Part shown: positions 42,817 to 53,714 of the stretch, one piece after another
Layout: every line of letters starts with the position of its first letter
How positions within the stretch are numbered: position 1 is the stretch's first letter
Source: Planctomycetota bacterium
GTDB taxonomy: Bacteria; Planctomycetota; Phycisphaerae; Sedimentisphaerales; Anaerohalosphaeraceae
Direction of reading: 5' to 3'
DNA length: 64,000 nt
NCBI GenBank assembly: GCA_019456225.1
Contig: VRUI01000014.1
Coordinates: 1 to 64,000, forward strand
Program-made: the position numbers and the translations under genes
The notes under the pieces: model-generated
What the model saw: the letters and a program-made list of their open reading frames with translations, nothing else
Database searches by the model: none
Told to the model about the DNA's origin: nothing

Positions 42817-43701
42817 ATGCAAGTTCCACAATTTATTCTAGATAATTCTGAAGGTACGGTAAAGTCGCCCGACAAAGTTTGTGTCAGATGTGCATTGTAC
42901 GCAAACTATGATCTTCGTGTAGTTATTACTAACGATATGGGTTTTGTCAAGGAGTTTCACATCGGACGTGGTTCGATCGGGGCGTTTGACGTTGTAAGTA
43001 GTTATTTACTCGATGATAATGTATCTCCGATCCTGGAGGTGGGTAGAATGTGTTGTATTTCAGCATCTTCTGATATTATTATTGACGGAGAACATCCCAA
43101 TGAAGAAGTGTTGAATAGTGATTTTGCCATGTATCCGGTTGCTCGTATGAGGTTGCGGCTAAATAAACGATATGTTAACCCTTTGAGATCAAAAGGGAAG
43201 ACGATCATTGGAAGTAATGTTGTTATAAGTAAGCGGGCAATGGTCTTGTCGGGTGTTAAGATCGGTAATGGCGCGGTAATCGCCGCAGGTGCTGTTGTTA
43301 CAAAAGATGTTCCGGCATTTTCTATTGTTGGCGGAAATCCGGCAAAGGTGCTTAATTTCCGTTTTGACGAGAAAACGATCGAAAAACTGGAGGAGATTCG
43401 GTGGTGGGATTTCGAATTCAAGTATTTATTTTCAAATCTCTATGAAATTCAGCGAATGTCTACAGATCAATTCATTGAAAAGTTTTCCGATATCAGCAAG
43501 AACAGGTATCATACCGGTAAGGACAGGTTTGTCTTTGGAATTGGCGGGCCAATGGCGGGATGCATTGGGTGCGATCTTGACGGTAAATTTGTTCCTTATG
43601 ATCAGCTTAGCGAAACAATAAGATTTTATCTTGACCAGGCCAAACTGCCGCCAAGTACAGATGTTCATATGGTCAGAAATATTCTTGACTATAGGGAATA
43701 A
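42817..43701 (+). CDS. Hexapeptide-repeat acetyltransferase (CatB/WbbJ-like)
   Basis: A 294-residue protein with a left-handed beta-helix of hexapeptide repeats in the middle ([49 protein letters not shown], about 128-180), the usual acyltransferase pattern with a C-terminal extension. It resembles xenobiotic/CatB-type O-acetyltransferases used to acetylate sugars. The N-terminal 60 residues are atypical for the family. Right after fliS, it fits acetylation of a surface glycan. It follows an AT-rich attagcaatt-type spacer. Confidence 0.82.
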   Translation: MQVPQFILDNSEGTVKSPDKVCVRCALYANYDLRVVITNDMGFVKEFHIGRGSIGAFDVVSSYLLDDNVSPILEVGRMCCISASSDIIIDGEHPNEEVLNSDFAMYPVARMRLRLNKRYVNPLRSKGKTIIGSNVVISKRAMVLSGVKIGNGAVIAAGAVVTKDVPAFSIVGGNPAKVLNFRFDEKTIEKLEEIRWWDFEFKYLFSNLYEIQRMSTDQFIEKFSDISKNRYHTGKDRFVFGIGGPMAGCIGCDLDGKFVPYDQLSETIRFYLDQAKLPPSTDVHMVRNILDYRE

Positions 43702-43916
43702 ATAGTCGCAATTCTTTGCTTTTTTTGTGATACGGATTCCTAACGATAACGGGTAATGCCTGGGTTTTCCCAATAGTAAAAAGAGCAAGGGCGGGAAGTT
43801 TATTTAACATTTCTTGTTGTATTGACCGATAATAATGTCATATGTAGTGGTTTTGTTGCGTTTTGAGGGCGTAAACTGCTATTAAGGATGTATTTTGGCT
43901 AAATTAGAAAGAATAA

Positions 43917-45680
43917 ATGACTAATTCCGAAAAAATTGCGGACACTTTTCCAGATCAGGATACGTTATTAAAGCAGTGGCGATCACATGTCTCACCGTGG
44001 GTTGATGATGTTTTTGCCGATATTGGTTATGGTGCAATTGAAAGGGCCGAGAGGATTCTTAGTCCCGAGAGGATAGATCAGCTTTTGGGTGAGGAGGATA
44101 CTGCGCAGAAGGTTTTTGATGTGTTCGGTGTCGCAATGATGCTTAATATGCTTAAAGATCCAGTTCGTGCTAAAGACCTGCTGATCGAATTGATAAAGAT
44201 AGTTCCTTATGCGGCTATTGAAGTGAGTATTGCCGGGATTTGTACCCAGACAGGCAGTATGTTTGAAAGAGCGAGTTTTATGGAGAGTGCTTATGCCAAA
44301 GAACCAGAAAATCCGGTGATCTGGAATTTTCTTGGCTCCGCTCTAATGAGTATAAATGAGCAGGAAAGAGGCATCGAATTTCTGCGGAAGTCTGTTGAAA
44401 AAACTCCTGAGAATCAAATGGTACATTCAAATTACTTGTTTTTTACTCATCACTCGGCGGAATTTGATTGCCAGAGGATATTTGAGGACCATAAGCGATG
44501 GGCGCAGTTTAATGTTGTCAAAGAGTCTGTCATAAAAGACCATAAGAATGATCGCGATCCTGACCGCAAACTTCGTATCGGTTATATATCTCCGGATTTC
44601 CGTGCGCATCCTGTCGGACTTCTTATCAAGCCGATTCTTGATAATCATAACAGAAGTGACTTTGAAATTTTCGGTTATGGGAGCGTTGGATGCTGGGATC
44701 ATTTTACAAAGACTTTAGAAACCAGGTTCGATCATTACCGTAATATTATGGGTATTGAGGATATGAAGGTTGTCGAGATGGTCATGGCTGACGGTATCGA
44801 TATACTGGTTGACCTTGCCGGTCATACCGGAGGAAATCGGTTGGGTGTGATGTCTTATAAGCCAGCTCCGATACAGGCGACTTATCTTGGTTATTTTGAC
44901 ACTACCGGGCTGGAGCAGGTAGACTATTTTATAACCGACAGCCAAATGTCTCCGCCCCAATCGCAACAGTATCATACCGAAGAGATCTTTCCGCTGCCGG
45001 ACACTTGTTTTTGCTATAACATTCCAGCTGAAACTCCAGACGTGGCTGCAAGCCCTGTTATCGAAAACGGATATATTACTTTTGGTATGTTTAGCAACCC
45101 AACCAAGCTTACACCGAAGGTCGCCGGACTTTGGGCCAGGATTATGCAAAACACCAAGGGTTCCAGGCTGAAAATGATAAGTAAGGGTACCCAGAATGAG
45201 AAATTGGCATCGATATTTTTGAAAGTTTTGGAAGATGCCGGGATATCGCGTGACAGGGTTAATATTCGCGGTAAGATGCCAATGGGGCAATATCTCAGTG
45301 AATATGGCAAGGTCGATATAATACTGGATACTTTTCCGTATAATGGCGGGGTTACTACCTGTGATGCGTTTTGGATGGGTGTTCCCATTGTTTCGCTTGT
45401 CGGCGAGCATCACTTTTCGCGTGTTGGATTGAGTTTGCTGACTTCGGTTGGGCTGGAATTTTTTGCGGCTAAGACTGAAGATGAATATGTTGCTAAAGCC
45501 AGTGTTCTTGCCGGCAAGCCTGAGGCGCTTGCAAGTATTCGTGTTCAGTTGCGCCAGAGGATGCTGGCCAGTGCGACTTGTAATATGCAACTGCAGACTA
45601 AGAGCATTGAAAACGCATACAGACAGATGTGGCATCGATGGTGCACAGCGGAAAAACAATTAGCAATTACAAATTTATGA
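43917..45680 (+). CDS. TPR-containing O-GlcNAc transferase-like glycosyltransferase (GT41)
   Basis: A 587-residue protein. N-terminal helical TPR-like repeats (about 20-190) precede a GT41/SPINDLY-type catalytic half. That half shows LRIGYISPDFRAHPVGLLIKP (~219), ILVDLAGHTGGNRLGVMSYKPAPIQATYLGYFDTTG (about 294-330) and YNGGVTTCDAFWMGVPIVSLVGEHHFSRVGLSLL (~474). The family attaches sugars (GlcNAc and relatives) to Ser/Thr of protein targets. Genes next door encode flagellin and modification enzymes, which makes flagellin the likely substrate. The next gene is a longer paralog on the same strand. Confidence 0.93.
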   Translation: MTNSEKIADTFPDQDTLLKQWRSHVSPWVDDVFADIGYGAIERAERILSPERIDQLLGEEDTAQKVFDVFGVAMMLNMLKDPVRAKDLLIELIKIVPYAAIEVSIAGICTQTGSMFERASFMESAYAKEPENPVIWNFLGSALMSINEQERGIEFLRKSVEKTPENQMVHSNYLFFTHHSAEFDCQRIFEDHKRWAQFNVVKESVIKDHKNDRDPDRKLRIGYISPDFRAHPVGLLIKPILDNHNRSDFEIFGYGSVGCWDHFTKTLETRFDHYRNIMGIEDMKVVEMVMADGIDILVDLAGHTGGNRLGVMSYKPAPIQATYLGYFDTTGLEQVDYFITDSQMSPPQSQQYHTEEIFPLPDTCFCYNIPAETPDVAASPVIENGYITFGMFSNPTKLTPKVAGLWARIMQNTKGSRLKMISKGTQNEKLASIFLKVLEDAGISRDRVNIRGKMPMGQYLSEYGKVDIILDTFPYNGGVTTCDAFWMGVPIVSLVGEHHFSRVGLSLLTSVGLEFFAAKTEDEYVAKASVLAGKPEALASIRVQLRQRMLASATCNMQLQTKSIENAYRQMWHRWCTAEKQLAITNL

Positions 45681-45722
45681 CACGGCCCTTCGGCCGATAT
45701 ATTTTTATTTTACAGGATTCGA
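45681..45722. repeat. CGGCC..GGCCG hairpin between the two GT41 genes
   Basis: CGGCC cttc GGCCG (45683-45696) flanked by attagcaattac and tatatttttattt. It is the same family as the TCGGCC palindromes at 26121, 29240, 55260 and 63150. It may separate or tune expression of the two paralogs. Confidence 0.5.
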
Positions 45723-48700
45723 ATGGGCCGAAAAAAAAATAATCGCAGACGTAAACGTTCTCCAGTGACACTACAAAGCAGCCAGGTCAATAATCCTGCA
45801 GAGGTTGAATTATTAAGACAGTGGGAAAGTCGAATGCCTCAATGGCTGAAAGATGCTGAAGCGGTATTCGATTCCGGAGATAAAGATCGGGCTTTGGAAC
45901 TGCTTACCGAAAGCCGGATCGATAAGGCGATTGAGAATCTATCGCACCCAGAGAGGGTTTTTGTTCTCTATGGTATTGCCCAGGTGCTCAAGAAGTTTGA
46001 GCAGAAAGAATCTGCCGAAAAATATTATAAGGAACTGGATAAAACAACCAGCTACTCAGTAGTGAATTATGAAATCGCGGCGATTTGCAAGGCGTACGGC
46101 CGGATAACCGAATCGATCGGCTATCTGGAGAAGGCCGCTCAGTTAAGACCAAATTCCAATATTATATGGAACAGCATGGGGGTTGCCCTGATGTCGACAG
46201 GGCAAAAGGAAAGATCTGTAGAGTGTATCAGAAAAGCGGTCGAACTTGAGCCCGGCAATTCAAAATTTCATTCTAACCTGTTGTTTTCAATGCATTATTT
46301 ATCTGAAATTGGTCTCGATGTAATATTTCAGGAGCATAAGAAATGGAGTCAGATACATACGCCCGCATCTTTGCAGAGAACATCTCACAGTAATGATGCC
46401 GCTGGAGACCGTCGTCTTCGTATTGGTTATGTCTCTTCCGATTTTCGAACACATTCGGTGTCATATTTTTTTCCGCCGCTTCTTAGCGCCCATGATCGCG
46501 GAAAGTTTGAGATATACGGCTATGGCAATGTTGAAAGCCCGGACGATGTAACAAACTGTCTCAAGGCCGGTTTCGATGTGTATCGGGATATTTTTGAGAT
46601 TGACGATGAATCGGTTGCAAATATGATAGCTGATGACAGAATCGATATACTGGTTGACCTTGGCGGGCATACCGGTGATAATCGTTTGCCTGTTTTTGGG
46701 TACAAACCGGCTCCGATCCAGGTATCTTATCTTGGGTATCCTGATACTACCGGGGCTGATGCTATCGACTATCGTTTGACAGATACTTTTGCAAATACGC
46801 CTCAGTCACAGAAATATTACAGTGAAGAGCTGGTCTTTTTGCCGCAATCCTTTTTGTGCTATTTGTATAACAATTCTGCGCCTGCAATTGCGATTTCTCC
46901 TGTTATGAAAAATGGATATATTACATTTGGTTCGTTTAACACTAACCATAAAATTAATCGCCCGCTTATTTCTCTTTGGTCACAGATCCTTAAGGCGAAT
47001 GAAAATTCTCGATTTATTTTGAAGTTTCTCGGGGGTAACGACAAGGAACAGGCAGAATATTACTATCAACAATTTGCCGAGTTTGGCATAGATCGTAAGA
47101 GGGTTGCAATCTGCGGCAAACGACCATTTACCGATCATCTGGCGATGTATGAAAAGATAGATATTGCACTTGATACATATCCCTATAATGGGACCACTAC
47201 TACTTGTGAGGCGTTGTGGATGGGAGTTCCGGTTATATCTCTTGTCGGCCAGATGCACATGTCCAGGGTTGGGTTTAGTATACTGTCTAATATGGGTCTG
47301 GAGTTTTTTGCGGCTAAGACGCCCCAGGAGTATGTTGCCAAGGCCACTGCGCTTGCCCTAAAGCCTGAGGCTCTTAATAAGATTCGTGGTTCTATGCGAT
47401 CAAGAATGTCTGCCAGTCCGGTTTGCAATAAAAATTTGCTGGCTCGAAATATTGAGGATGCTTACAGGAAGATGTGGGTCAAGTGGTGCCGTCAGCAGAA
47501 TAGTTCTGCAGCAGTTGTCTGTGATAGTTTGTCGGAAGGGCGTCACGATCAGGTTCTCTCGGGCCAATTGAGCAGTATCGCGAAACTTGCAGTGCTTGTC
47601 GATGAGTTTCTTAGAGCAGGCCGGCGAGCCGAAGCATATAAATGTGCTGCTGAAGGCTACGAGCGTGTCTCTAAGGGTGAAAAGGCTCCCGATGTCCCGG
47701 ATGCTATTTTCAGGAAATGGGATGTGGCTAATGAGGCGATTCTTTTTCTCAAGATTTGCATAGCGCTGAATGCGTTCAGCAGTTATTTTAATGTGCCGCA
47801 TTATATGCAGATGTTTAAGACGTGGCTTAAGATCGAGCCTGATAACATGGAGCCTTATATCCGCCTTGGTTTGGCGTCGGCTTTGCAGTACTTACAACAG
47901 GGGCGGGCTGCTTCAGAGCAGACATTGGAATTGCTTGAGTACGTCGACGGGCGAATGAAGAGTGACAGGTCGGCGGCGGCGCTGGGTTTGGCCAGGGGCG
48001 AGATTTCCGGGTTGTCTTTGCCTTATGACGGGTGCAGGATACATGTTTATCCGGAACTTACGAATATTACAACTTATGTTTTGCTGGAGCAGCAAGACTG
48101 GTTTGAGCAGGGCGACCTGTCGCTATTTAGAAAGCTTATACGCCACGGCGACCGCGTTCTTGATCTTGGCGCCAATGTTGGGGTTTATTCGTTAAGCGCC
48201 GCTGTGCGAACGGGCGATGACGGTTGCGTTGTTGCTGTTGAACCTTCAAGCAGGACGTTTAGGTATCTCAGAGAGTCGGCAAAACAATTTGACCATATGC
48301 AATGTTTTCATTGTGGAGTAAGTGACTCTAGCAGTATTGGATCGCTTAGTTTTGGCGGTTCATCGGAACTGAATAAGTTCAGTGAAGACGAAGGCGCCGG
48401 CAACTGCGAAAAGGTCGAGCTTATGTCTGTCGATGATGTGGCGGCAATGGCCGGGGTAGACAGTTTTGATATTATCAAGATGGACGTGGAAGGGTTTGAA
48501 AAGAAAACTATTGCAGGTGCCGTCAAGATCATGCATGAAAACTCTCCGATTATTTTTTATGAGATCAAAGAAGCGAAAGATGTGCATTTTGAGCTAATCG
48601 ATTCTTTCAAGGACATCGGGTACGATTCGTATTTCTATGTTCCCGGACGATCGATGCTGGTTAAATACAGCCGCGGGACGGAGATTGACGATTATCTGCT

Positions 48701-48785
48701 TAATATGATAGCGGTCAAGCCGGAGTCGTTGGGTCGGTTTGAAGGCGTTGCAAGTATTGAAGAGTCTTTACAAGTTACTGTGTGA
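45723..48785 (+). CDS. Fused GT41 glycosyltransferase and FkbM methyltransferase
   Basis: A 1020-residue three-part protein. TPR-like helices (about 25-190) precede a GT41/SPINDLY catalytic region with LRIGYVSSDFRTHSVSYFFPP (about 230), ILVDLGGHTGDNRLPVFGYKPAPIQVSYLGYPDTTG (about 306-340) and YNGTTTTCEALWMGVPVISLVGQMHMSRVGF (about 489-520). A helical linker follows (about 600-800). The C-terminal FkbM methyltransferase has RVLDLGANVGVYSLSAA (about 811), then a DIIKMDVEGFEKKTIAG strand (about 915). GT41 parts share long identical stretches with the 587-residue paralog upstream. The fusion suggests that adding and methylating a sugar on the same acceptor are coupled. Confidence 0.92.
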   Translation: MGRKKNNRRRKRSPVTLQSSQVNNPAEVELLRQWESRMPQWLKDAEAVFDSGDKDRALELLTESRIDKAIENLSHPERVFVLYGIAQVLKKFEQKESAEKYYKELDKTTSYSVVNYEIAAICKAYGRITESIGYLEKAAQLRPNSNIIWNSMGVALMSTGQKERSVECIRKAVELEPGNSKFHSNLLFSMHYLSEIGLDVIFQEHKKWSQIHTPASLQRTSHSNDAAGDRRLRIGYVSSDFRTHSVSYFFPPLLSAHDRGKFEIYGYGNVESPDDVTNCLKAGFDVYRDIFEIDDESVANMIADDRIDILVDLGGHTGDNRLPVFGYKPAPIQVSYLGYPDTTGADAIDYRLTDTFANTPQSQKYYSEELVFLPQSFLCYLYNNSAPAIAISPVMKNGYITFGSFNTNHKINRPLISLWSQILKANENSRFILKFLGGNDKEQAEYYYQQFAEFGIDRKRVAICGKRPFTDHLAMYEKIDIALDTYPYNGTTTTCEALWMGVPVISLVGQMHMSRVGFSILSNMGLEFFAAKTPQEYVAKATALALKPEALNKIRGSMRSRMSASPVCNKNLLARNIEDAYRKMWVKWCRQQNSSAAVVCDSLSEGRHDQVLSGQLSSIAKLAVLVDEFLRAGRRAEAYKCAAEGYERVSKGEKAPDVPDAIFRKWDVANEAILFLKICIALNAFSSYFNVPHYMQMFKTWLKIEPDNMEPYIRLGLASALQYLQQGRAASEQTLELLEYVDGRMKSDRSAAALGLARGEISGLSLPYDGCRIHVYPELTNITTYVLLEQQDWFEQGDLSLFRKLIRHGDRVLDLGANVGVYSLSAAVRTGDDGCVVAVEPSSRTFRYLRESAKQFDHMQCFHCGVSDSSSIGSLSFGGSSELNKFSEDEGAGNCEKVELMSVDDVAAMAGVDSFDIIKMDVEGFEKKTIAGAVKIMHENSPIIFYEIKEAKDVHFELIDSFKDIGYDSYFYVPGRSMLVKYSRGTEIDDYLLNMIAVKPESLGRFEGVASIEESLQVTV

Positions 48786-48927
48786 CGGATAAATGAGAGT
48801 GACTAAACGATCTTCTGTGGCAGCATCATCTTTGCTTGTTGGTGTTTCTGGCATGGGAGTTGCGGCAGGTTGGTTTCTGTAAAGGTGCGGATGTCTAATT
48901 TTGACTTTTGTTTGGGGGCGAGTTTTT

Positions 48928-49680
48928 TTATTGAGGCAATACTTTCTTGAAGGTGTTCATTATTTCTTCTACATCTTGCGGTGTTTGCATGTGTCCGTTG
49001 TCGGCGAGGTCTCTGTAGAGGTTTCCGTTTAGCCACTTCATTCCGAAATAGTACATGTCGTGGATCTTTATGGCTTCGATTGCCGGGTCGGTTGTGGTGC
49101 TTGTGACTCCGTGTTCGTGTGTTCCGCGGGCCGATGCGATGGCCCATATCTGCCAGCCCCTGGATCTCGCGGTAAAGGAGTAGTCGCTGTCGCTGCCTAT
49201 GAGTACGAAGTTTTCGTCCATCAGTCCGATCTGCCGTATCATTTCTTTTCTGAGGATCATGCATGCCCCGTTTGCCCAGTGTATCATTTTGTCTTCTGCA
49301 AAGTCGGAGAGGTTGCCGTGCAGGTGTATTCCGTGCGGGAAGGCCTGTGTGCCGCCTGCGCAGATGACGATCTCCGGATTATTGCAGCTTAACTGCAGCG
49401 GCATTGCGATACCGCATTCGGGGTGGTTGTCCATGAATTTTATCATTTCCTCGACGGCGTTTGGCTTGAGGTACATGTCCTGATTGAGGACTATCATGTA
49501 CTTGCAGTCCGAGTCGAGATAATTGGCGATCCCTTCGTTGAGCGCCGCGGTGAAGTAGCGGTTGTCTGTATTGTTGTCGCGAACGAAAATATCTACTGTA
49601 ACGGTCTGGTCGCTTAGGTGTTGCTTGCATTTATTCAGTTGGTCTTCGCTGCCGAAAAACGGGATTATTACGGGAATCAT
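48928..49680 (-). CDS. Glycosyltransferase family 2
   Basis: A 250-residue GT-A enzyme. MIPVIIPFFGSEDQLNKCKQHLS at the start, ILVRDNNTDNRYFTAALNEGIAN with the nucleotide-binding region, and MIVLNQDMYLKPNAVEEM as the DxD-like stretch (NQD). WANGACMILRKEMIRQIGLMDENF matches the acceptor-loop/His block of GT2 members such as rhamnosyl transferases. It overlaps the upstream TPR gene by 4 bp (ATGA), so the two are translationally coupled. Confidence 0.85.
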   Translation of the reverse strand: MIPVIIPFFGSEDQLNKCKQHLSDQTVTVDIFVRDNNTDNRYFTAALNEGIANYLDSDCKYMIVLNQDMYLKPNAVEEMIKFMDNHPECGIAMPLQLSCNNPEIVICAGGTQAFPHGIHLHGNLSDFAEDKMIHWANGACMILRKEMIRQIGLMDENFVLIGSDSDYSFTARSRGWQIWAIASARGTHEHGVTSTTTDPAIEAIKIHDMYYFGMKWLNGNLYRDLADNGHMQTPQDVEEIMNTFKKVLPQ

Positions 49681-51776
49681 TTGTGCTTCTCCGGTGTTTT
49701 GCTGTTTTTGATTTTGTGAATTTCACTGCAAATATCTTCAAAGACGCTATTCCATTTGCCCCACTCTTTTTGCCTGAAGATTTTCATGGTAGGATACCAC
49801 GGCGATCTGTCGGTGTTAAGCAGCCATCTCCAGTCGGGATTGCAGGGGATTAGCGCGAAGGTTTTTTTGGCCATTGCTCCGGCAAGGTGAAGGACAGAGG
49901 TGTCTACGGAAACTATCAGGTCGAGATTGTCGATAGCGGCGGCAGTATCGCTGAAGTTTTCGAATTCAACGCCGAGATTTTCAACCTGTATCTGATCGGC
50001 GTACCGGGCGATCTCTGCCTCGGCGCTGCCTTTTTGGAGGCTGTATATTTTTAGTCCTTCGATGGCGGTTAGCGGGGCAAAGTTGGTGAGAGAACACGAG
50101 CGGTTGAGGTCGTTTCCGTGTTTTGGTGCGCCTGCCCATACTATGCCAACTTTAAAGTCAGGCGTGCTTAGCCTTTGTTTCCAGCGATCGGTTTTCTGTT
50201 TGTCGGGTATTATGTAGGGAACTTCGGCGTCCAGCGAATCTATTGTTGTCTTCAGTACCGCCGGCAGATCCATTATCGGGGCGTATAGATCAAAATCGAC
50301 TTGGGGTTTTCTGTTTGACCGGTGGGTTATAAGTTCATCGATTCCTTCCAGGTTTTGGAAAATGTCTACGAGGACGTTTCGTTCTTCGTAGATAATATGT
50401 GCTCCGAGTTTTTTCAGGAGCGGCAGGAACCTGACGAATTGTATGCTGTCGCCGAGTCCCTGTTCCCAGTGGACCAGAAGGCGTTTGCCTTCCAAAGAGC
50501 CTCCTTCGTAAAGGGGTTTGTCGAATTTGTTCGGGTAGGTGAAGATTTCCAGTCGGCTGTCGCGGCGTTTTTTGTATTGCTCAAATCCGTCTGCCAGATT
50601 CCCTGACCGCAGCAGGTTTATTGCCCTGTTCCAGACCGCCTCCGGGTAATCGGGTTTAAGTGATATTGCCAGATCGTAACTTTTCATGGCCTCCGGGCAA
50701 TTGCCCATTTCCTGTAGAGCGTTTGCAAGATTGTAATGGTATTCGGGTATTTCTGGTGAAAGGTCAGTTGCTTTTTTTGCGTGTTCACAGGCGTCAACAA
50801 GTTGGCCGGTTTGGGTTTCGGCGATGGCAATGTTAGTTAGAGCGTCGCAGAAATCAGGTTTTAGTTGGATCGCTTTTTTATATTGTTCAATGGCCTGTTC
50901 TTTTTGGCCGGAGTCGTTTAAAATAATTCCGAGGTTGCTGTATGCCTGCGGGTAATCGGGGTTTATCTGTATGCATTTTCGGTAGAGATCGACAGCTTCG
51001 GAGGCCCTGTTTAAGGTGTTGTAGGCATCTGCGAGGTTGAAATATGCCAGATGCATTTGCGGGTTTGCATTTATTGCCGCGATAAAATATTTAATGGCTT
51101 GCTGGTTTTTGTTTTGCGAGGCGAGTGCGATGCCAAGATTGTTCGATGCTTCTGCGTAGTGTGGATCGGCGAGCAGTGCTTTTTCGAAATACTCTATCGC
51201 AGAGTCTGTTTGTTCGGTGTCCTTTAAAATTACCCCGATATGGTTATAGGGTTCAGCGAGTGAGGGCTGAATAGCTATAGCTTTTTTGTAGCTTGCAATC
51301 GCCTGTTCGGGTTTGTTCTGTTGTTCGAGGCAGTATCCCAGCGTGTTGTGGGCGATTGCGAAATCCGGTGCGATCTTCAGGGCCATGCGGCAGTTTTGTT
51401 CGGCATCGGGGTATTGGTTAATGGAAATTAGAGCGATAGCAATGTTGTGGAAAGCTTCGAAGTGATCGGGCTTCATGGTAATAGCGTTTTTATATGATTT
51501 CAGAGCGTTGGGGATGTCTGCGAGTTCCTCCAGTACGATTCCAAGTGTGTTATGAAACTGTGGAATATTCGGATCGTGAGCGATTGCCTGTTTTATGAGA
51601 GTTGCTGCTGCCTGGGGCTTGTTTTTGGCGAAAGCGATCTTTCCGAGAGCATGGTACGCCCACGGGTTTGCCGGTTCTTTCAGGATGACTTGCTGATATA
51701 TGTCGAAGGCCTGTTCGATTCGGCCTGCCCTGTAACAGGCATCGGCGTCTGCCAAGATTTTGTCAATATCTACCAT
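49677..51776 (-). CDS. TPR-repeat protein with GT9-like C-terminal domain
   Basis: A protein of about 699 residues from an ATG at 51776 (a TTG lies two codons upstream). About twelve TPR units of ~34 residues (typical: YPQAYSNLGIILNDSGQKEQAIEQYKKAIQLKPD) occupy 1-400. The C-terminal region (LEGKRLLVHWEQGLGDSIQFVRFLPLLKKLG, then IVWAGAPKHGNDLNRSCSLTNFAPL and DLIVSVDTSVLHLAGAMAKKTFALIP) has the GT9 (heptosyltransferase-like) pattern. Similar TPR-GT9 proteins are frequent in planctomycetes. It pairs with the GT2 gene by a 4-bp overlap. The gene lies opposite the GT41 run and probably acts in the same glycosylation region. Confidence 0.85.
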   Translation of the reverse strand: MVDIDKILADADACYRAGRIEQAFDIYQQVILKEPANPWAYHALGKIAFAKNKPQAAATLIKQAIAHDPNIPQFHNTLGIVLEELADIPNALKSYKNAITMKPDHFEAFHNIAIALISINQYPDAEQNCRMALKIAPDFAIAHNTLGYCLEQQNKPEQAIASYKKAIAIQPSLAEPYNHIGVILKDTEQTDSAIEYFEKALLADPHYAEASNNLGIALASQNKNQQAIKYFIAAINANPQMHLAYFNLADAYNTLNRASEAVDLYRKCIQINPDYPQAYSNLGIILNDSGQKEQAIEQYKKAIQLKPDFCDALTNIAIAETQTGQLVDACEHAKKATDLSPEIPEYHYNLANALQEMGNCPEAMKSYDLAISLKPDYPEAVWNRAINLLRSGNLADGFEQYKKRRDSRLEIFTYPNKFDKPLYEGGSLEGKRLLVHWEQGLGDSIQFVRFLPLLKKLGAHIIYEERNVLVDIFQNLEGIDELITHRSNRKPQVDFDLYAPIMDLPAVLKTTIDSLDAEVPYIIPDKQKTDRWKQRLSTPDFKVGIVWAGAPKHGNDLNRSCSLTNFAPLTAIEGLKIYSLQKGSAEAEIARYADQIQVENLGVEFENFSDTAAAIDNLDLIVSVDTSVLHLAGAMAKKTFALIPCNPDWRWLLNTDRSPWYPTMKIFRQKEWGKWNSVFEDICSEIHKIKNSKTPEKHK

Positions 51777-51841
51777 TACCAATTAATCTCACTTTGGAAT
51801 ATCATCGAAAATTCCTTCATAGTTAATCGCCACTTGCTAAG

Positions 51842-53557
51842 CTATTTTTTTTGCTGCTTTTGTATTTTTGCCCATGTGTCTCTTAGGTTCAGTGTTCTGT
51901 TGAAGACGATATTTTCGGGTGTTGAGTCTTTGTCTATGCAGAAGTATCCCGTTCTTTCGAACTGGCAGTAGAAGTCTGGTTCGGTGTTGGCTAATGATGG
52001 CTCGAGTTTGCAGTTTGTCAGGACTTTTAGCGAATCGGGGTTCAGGTTTGCCGTGAAGTTTTCGCCTTCTTCGGTGTCGTCCGGATTTTCTTTTGTAAAG
52101 AGGTGGTCGTATAGTCTGACTTCTGCGTCGACTGCGTGCTCGGCGGATACCCAGTGGATCGTTCCCTTTACCTTTCTTCCGTCCGGTGCGTCTCCGCCCT
52201 TTGTTGCCGGGTCGTATGTGCAGCGCAGTTCGACTACCTCGCCGTTTTCGTCTTTTATCGCTTCGTTGCAGGTTACGAAATATGCGTATCTAAGGCGTAC
52301 TTCGCGGCCTTCTGTGAAGCGGTAGAATTTTCTTGGCGCGTTTTCCATGTAGTCGGTTTTTTCGATGTAGAGGACCTTCGAGAAGGGGACGCTCCTTGTG
52401 CCGGCTGACGGGTCGTTGGGATTGTTGATCGCTTCGAGCTCTTCGGTCTGGCCTTCGGGGTAGTTTTCTATTACGACTTTAAGCGGGTCCAGGACGGCCA
52501 TTACCCGCGGTGCGTGGTCGTTCAGATCCTTGCGGACGCAGTGTTCCAGCAGGGCGATGTCGATGGTGCTGTTGAATTTAGCCACGCCTACTGTTTTGCA
52601 GAAGTCGCGTATTGACGCCGGCGTAAAGCCCCTGCGGCGCATTCCGCTTATCGTCGGCATGCGGGGATCGTCCCAGCCGAGTACGTGGTTTTGCTGTACG
52701 AGTTCCAGGAGTTTTCGTTTGCTCATTACCGTGTATGTGATGTTCAGGCGGGCGAACTCGATCTGTTGCGGGTGGAAGATTTCGAGTTGGTCAAGGAACC
52801 AGTCGTAAAGCGGTCTGTGGTGCTCGAATTCCAGCGTGCATATCGAGTGGGTTATTTTTTCGATGGAGTCTTCCAGCCCGTGAGCCCAGTCGTACATCGG
52901 ATAGATGCACCATTTGTCGCCGGTTCGGTGGTGTGTCGCGTGGAGGATGCGGTACATTACCGGATCGCGCATATTCATATTTGGCGACGACATATCTATT
53001 TTCGCCTTTAGCGTTTTTGTCCCGTCCGGGAAATCACCGTTTTTCATCTTCTCGAAAAGCTCGATATTTTCCTGAGCGCCGCGCCCGCGGTAGGGGCTGT
53101 TCTTGCCCGGCTCTGTAAGCGTTCCGCGGTACTCGCGGGTTTCTTCGGCGGTCAGGTCACAGACGTACGCCTTACCGTTCTTAATTAGTTGGGCGGCCCA
53201 ATCGTACATCTGCCCGAAATAGTCAGAGGCGAAGTACAGGCGATCCTCCCAGCCCCAGCCCAGCCATCTAATGTCTTCCTGGATCGAGTCTACGTATTCC
53301 TGTTCTTCCTTGACGGGGTTAGTGTCGTCAAAACGAAGGTTGCAAAGCCCCTCAAATTCCTGTGCAATTCCGAAGTTCAGGCAGATGCTCTTAGCGTGGC
53401 CGATGTGGAGATACCCGTTCGGTTCCGGGGGGAAACGCGTGTGGACGCGGGATTCGTGCTTGCCGGTTTTGTTGTCTTCGGCTATGATAGAGCGTACAAA
53501 GTCCAGGGATTTGGTGTTTTCGCCTGAGTTGGATTCGTTTGTGTTTTCGGCCATCAA
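51842..53557 (-). CDS. glnS: Glutaminyl-tRNA synthetase
   Basis: A 571-residue class I synthetase with HIGH motif [15 protein letters not shown] (HIGH 51-54) and [11 protein letters not shown] (KMSKS variant). A C-terminal two-beta-barrel region recognises the anticodon ([21 protein letters not shown]). It charges tRNA-Gln directly, so this organism has a GlnRS and does not depend solely on GatCAB amidation. Such bacterial GlnRS are of eukaryotic-type ancestry by known family history. Monocistronic. Confidence 0.96.
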   Translation of the reverse strand: MMAENTNESNSGENTKSLDFVRSIIAEDNKTGKHESRVHTRFPPEPNGYLHIGHAKSICLNFGIAQEFEGLCNLRFDDTNPVKEEQEYVDSIQEDIRWLGWGWEDRLYFASDYFGQMYDWAAQLIKNGKAYVCDLTAEETREYRGTLTEPGKNSPYRGRGAQENIELFEKMKNGDFPDGTKTLKAKIDMSSPNMNMRDPVMYRILHATHHRTGDKWCIYPMYDWAHGLEDSIEKITHSICTLEFEHHRPLYDWFLDQLEIFHPQQIEFARLNITYTVMSKRKLLELVQQNHVLGWDDPRMPTISGMRRRGFTPASIRDFCKTVGVAKFNSTIDIALLEHCVRKDLNDHAPRVMAVLDPLKVVIENYPEGQTEELEAINNPNDPSAGTRSVPFSKVLYIEKTDYMENAPRKFYRFTEGREVRLRYAYFVTCNEAIKDENGEVVELRCTYDPATKGGDAPDGRKVKGTIHWVSAEHAVDAEVRLYDHLFTKENPDDTEEGENFTANLNPDSLKVLTNCKLEPSLANTEPDFYCQFERTGYFCIDKDSTPENIVFNRTLNLRDTWAKIQKQQKK

Positions 53558-53714
53558 ATTACTTCCTTATATATCGTAAAAACAGTGTTTCAGCGGTATT
53601 TTAACAAAGAGAGATTGTTCTGTATATCAAAAAACCGCATTTGTAGCAATATATCGGCATTATCAGGCGTTTTATAGAATGTTACTGAAAATTTGTTGTT
53701 TAAGGGGACTGATT

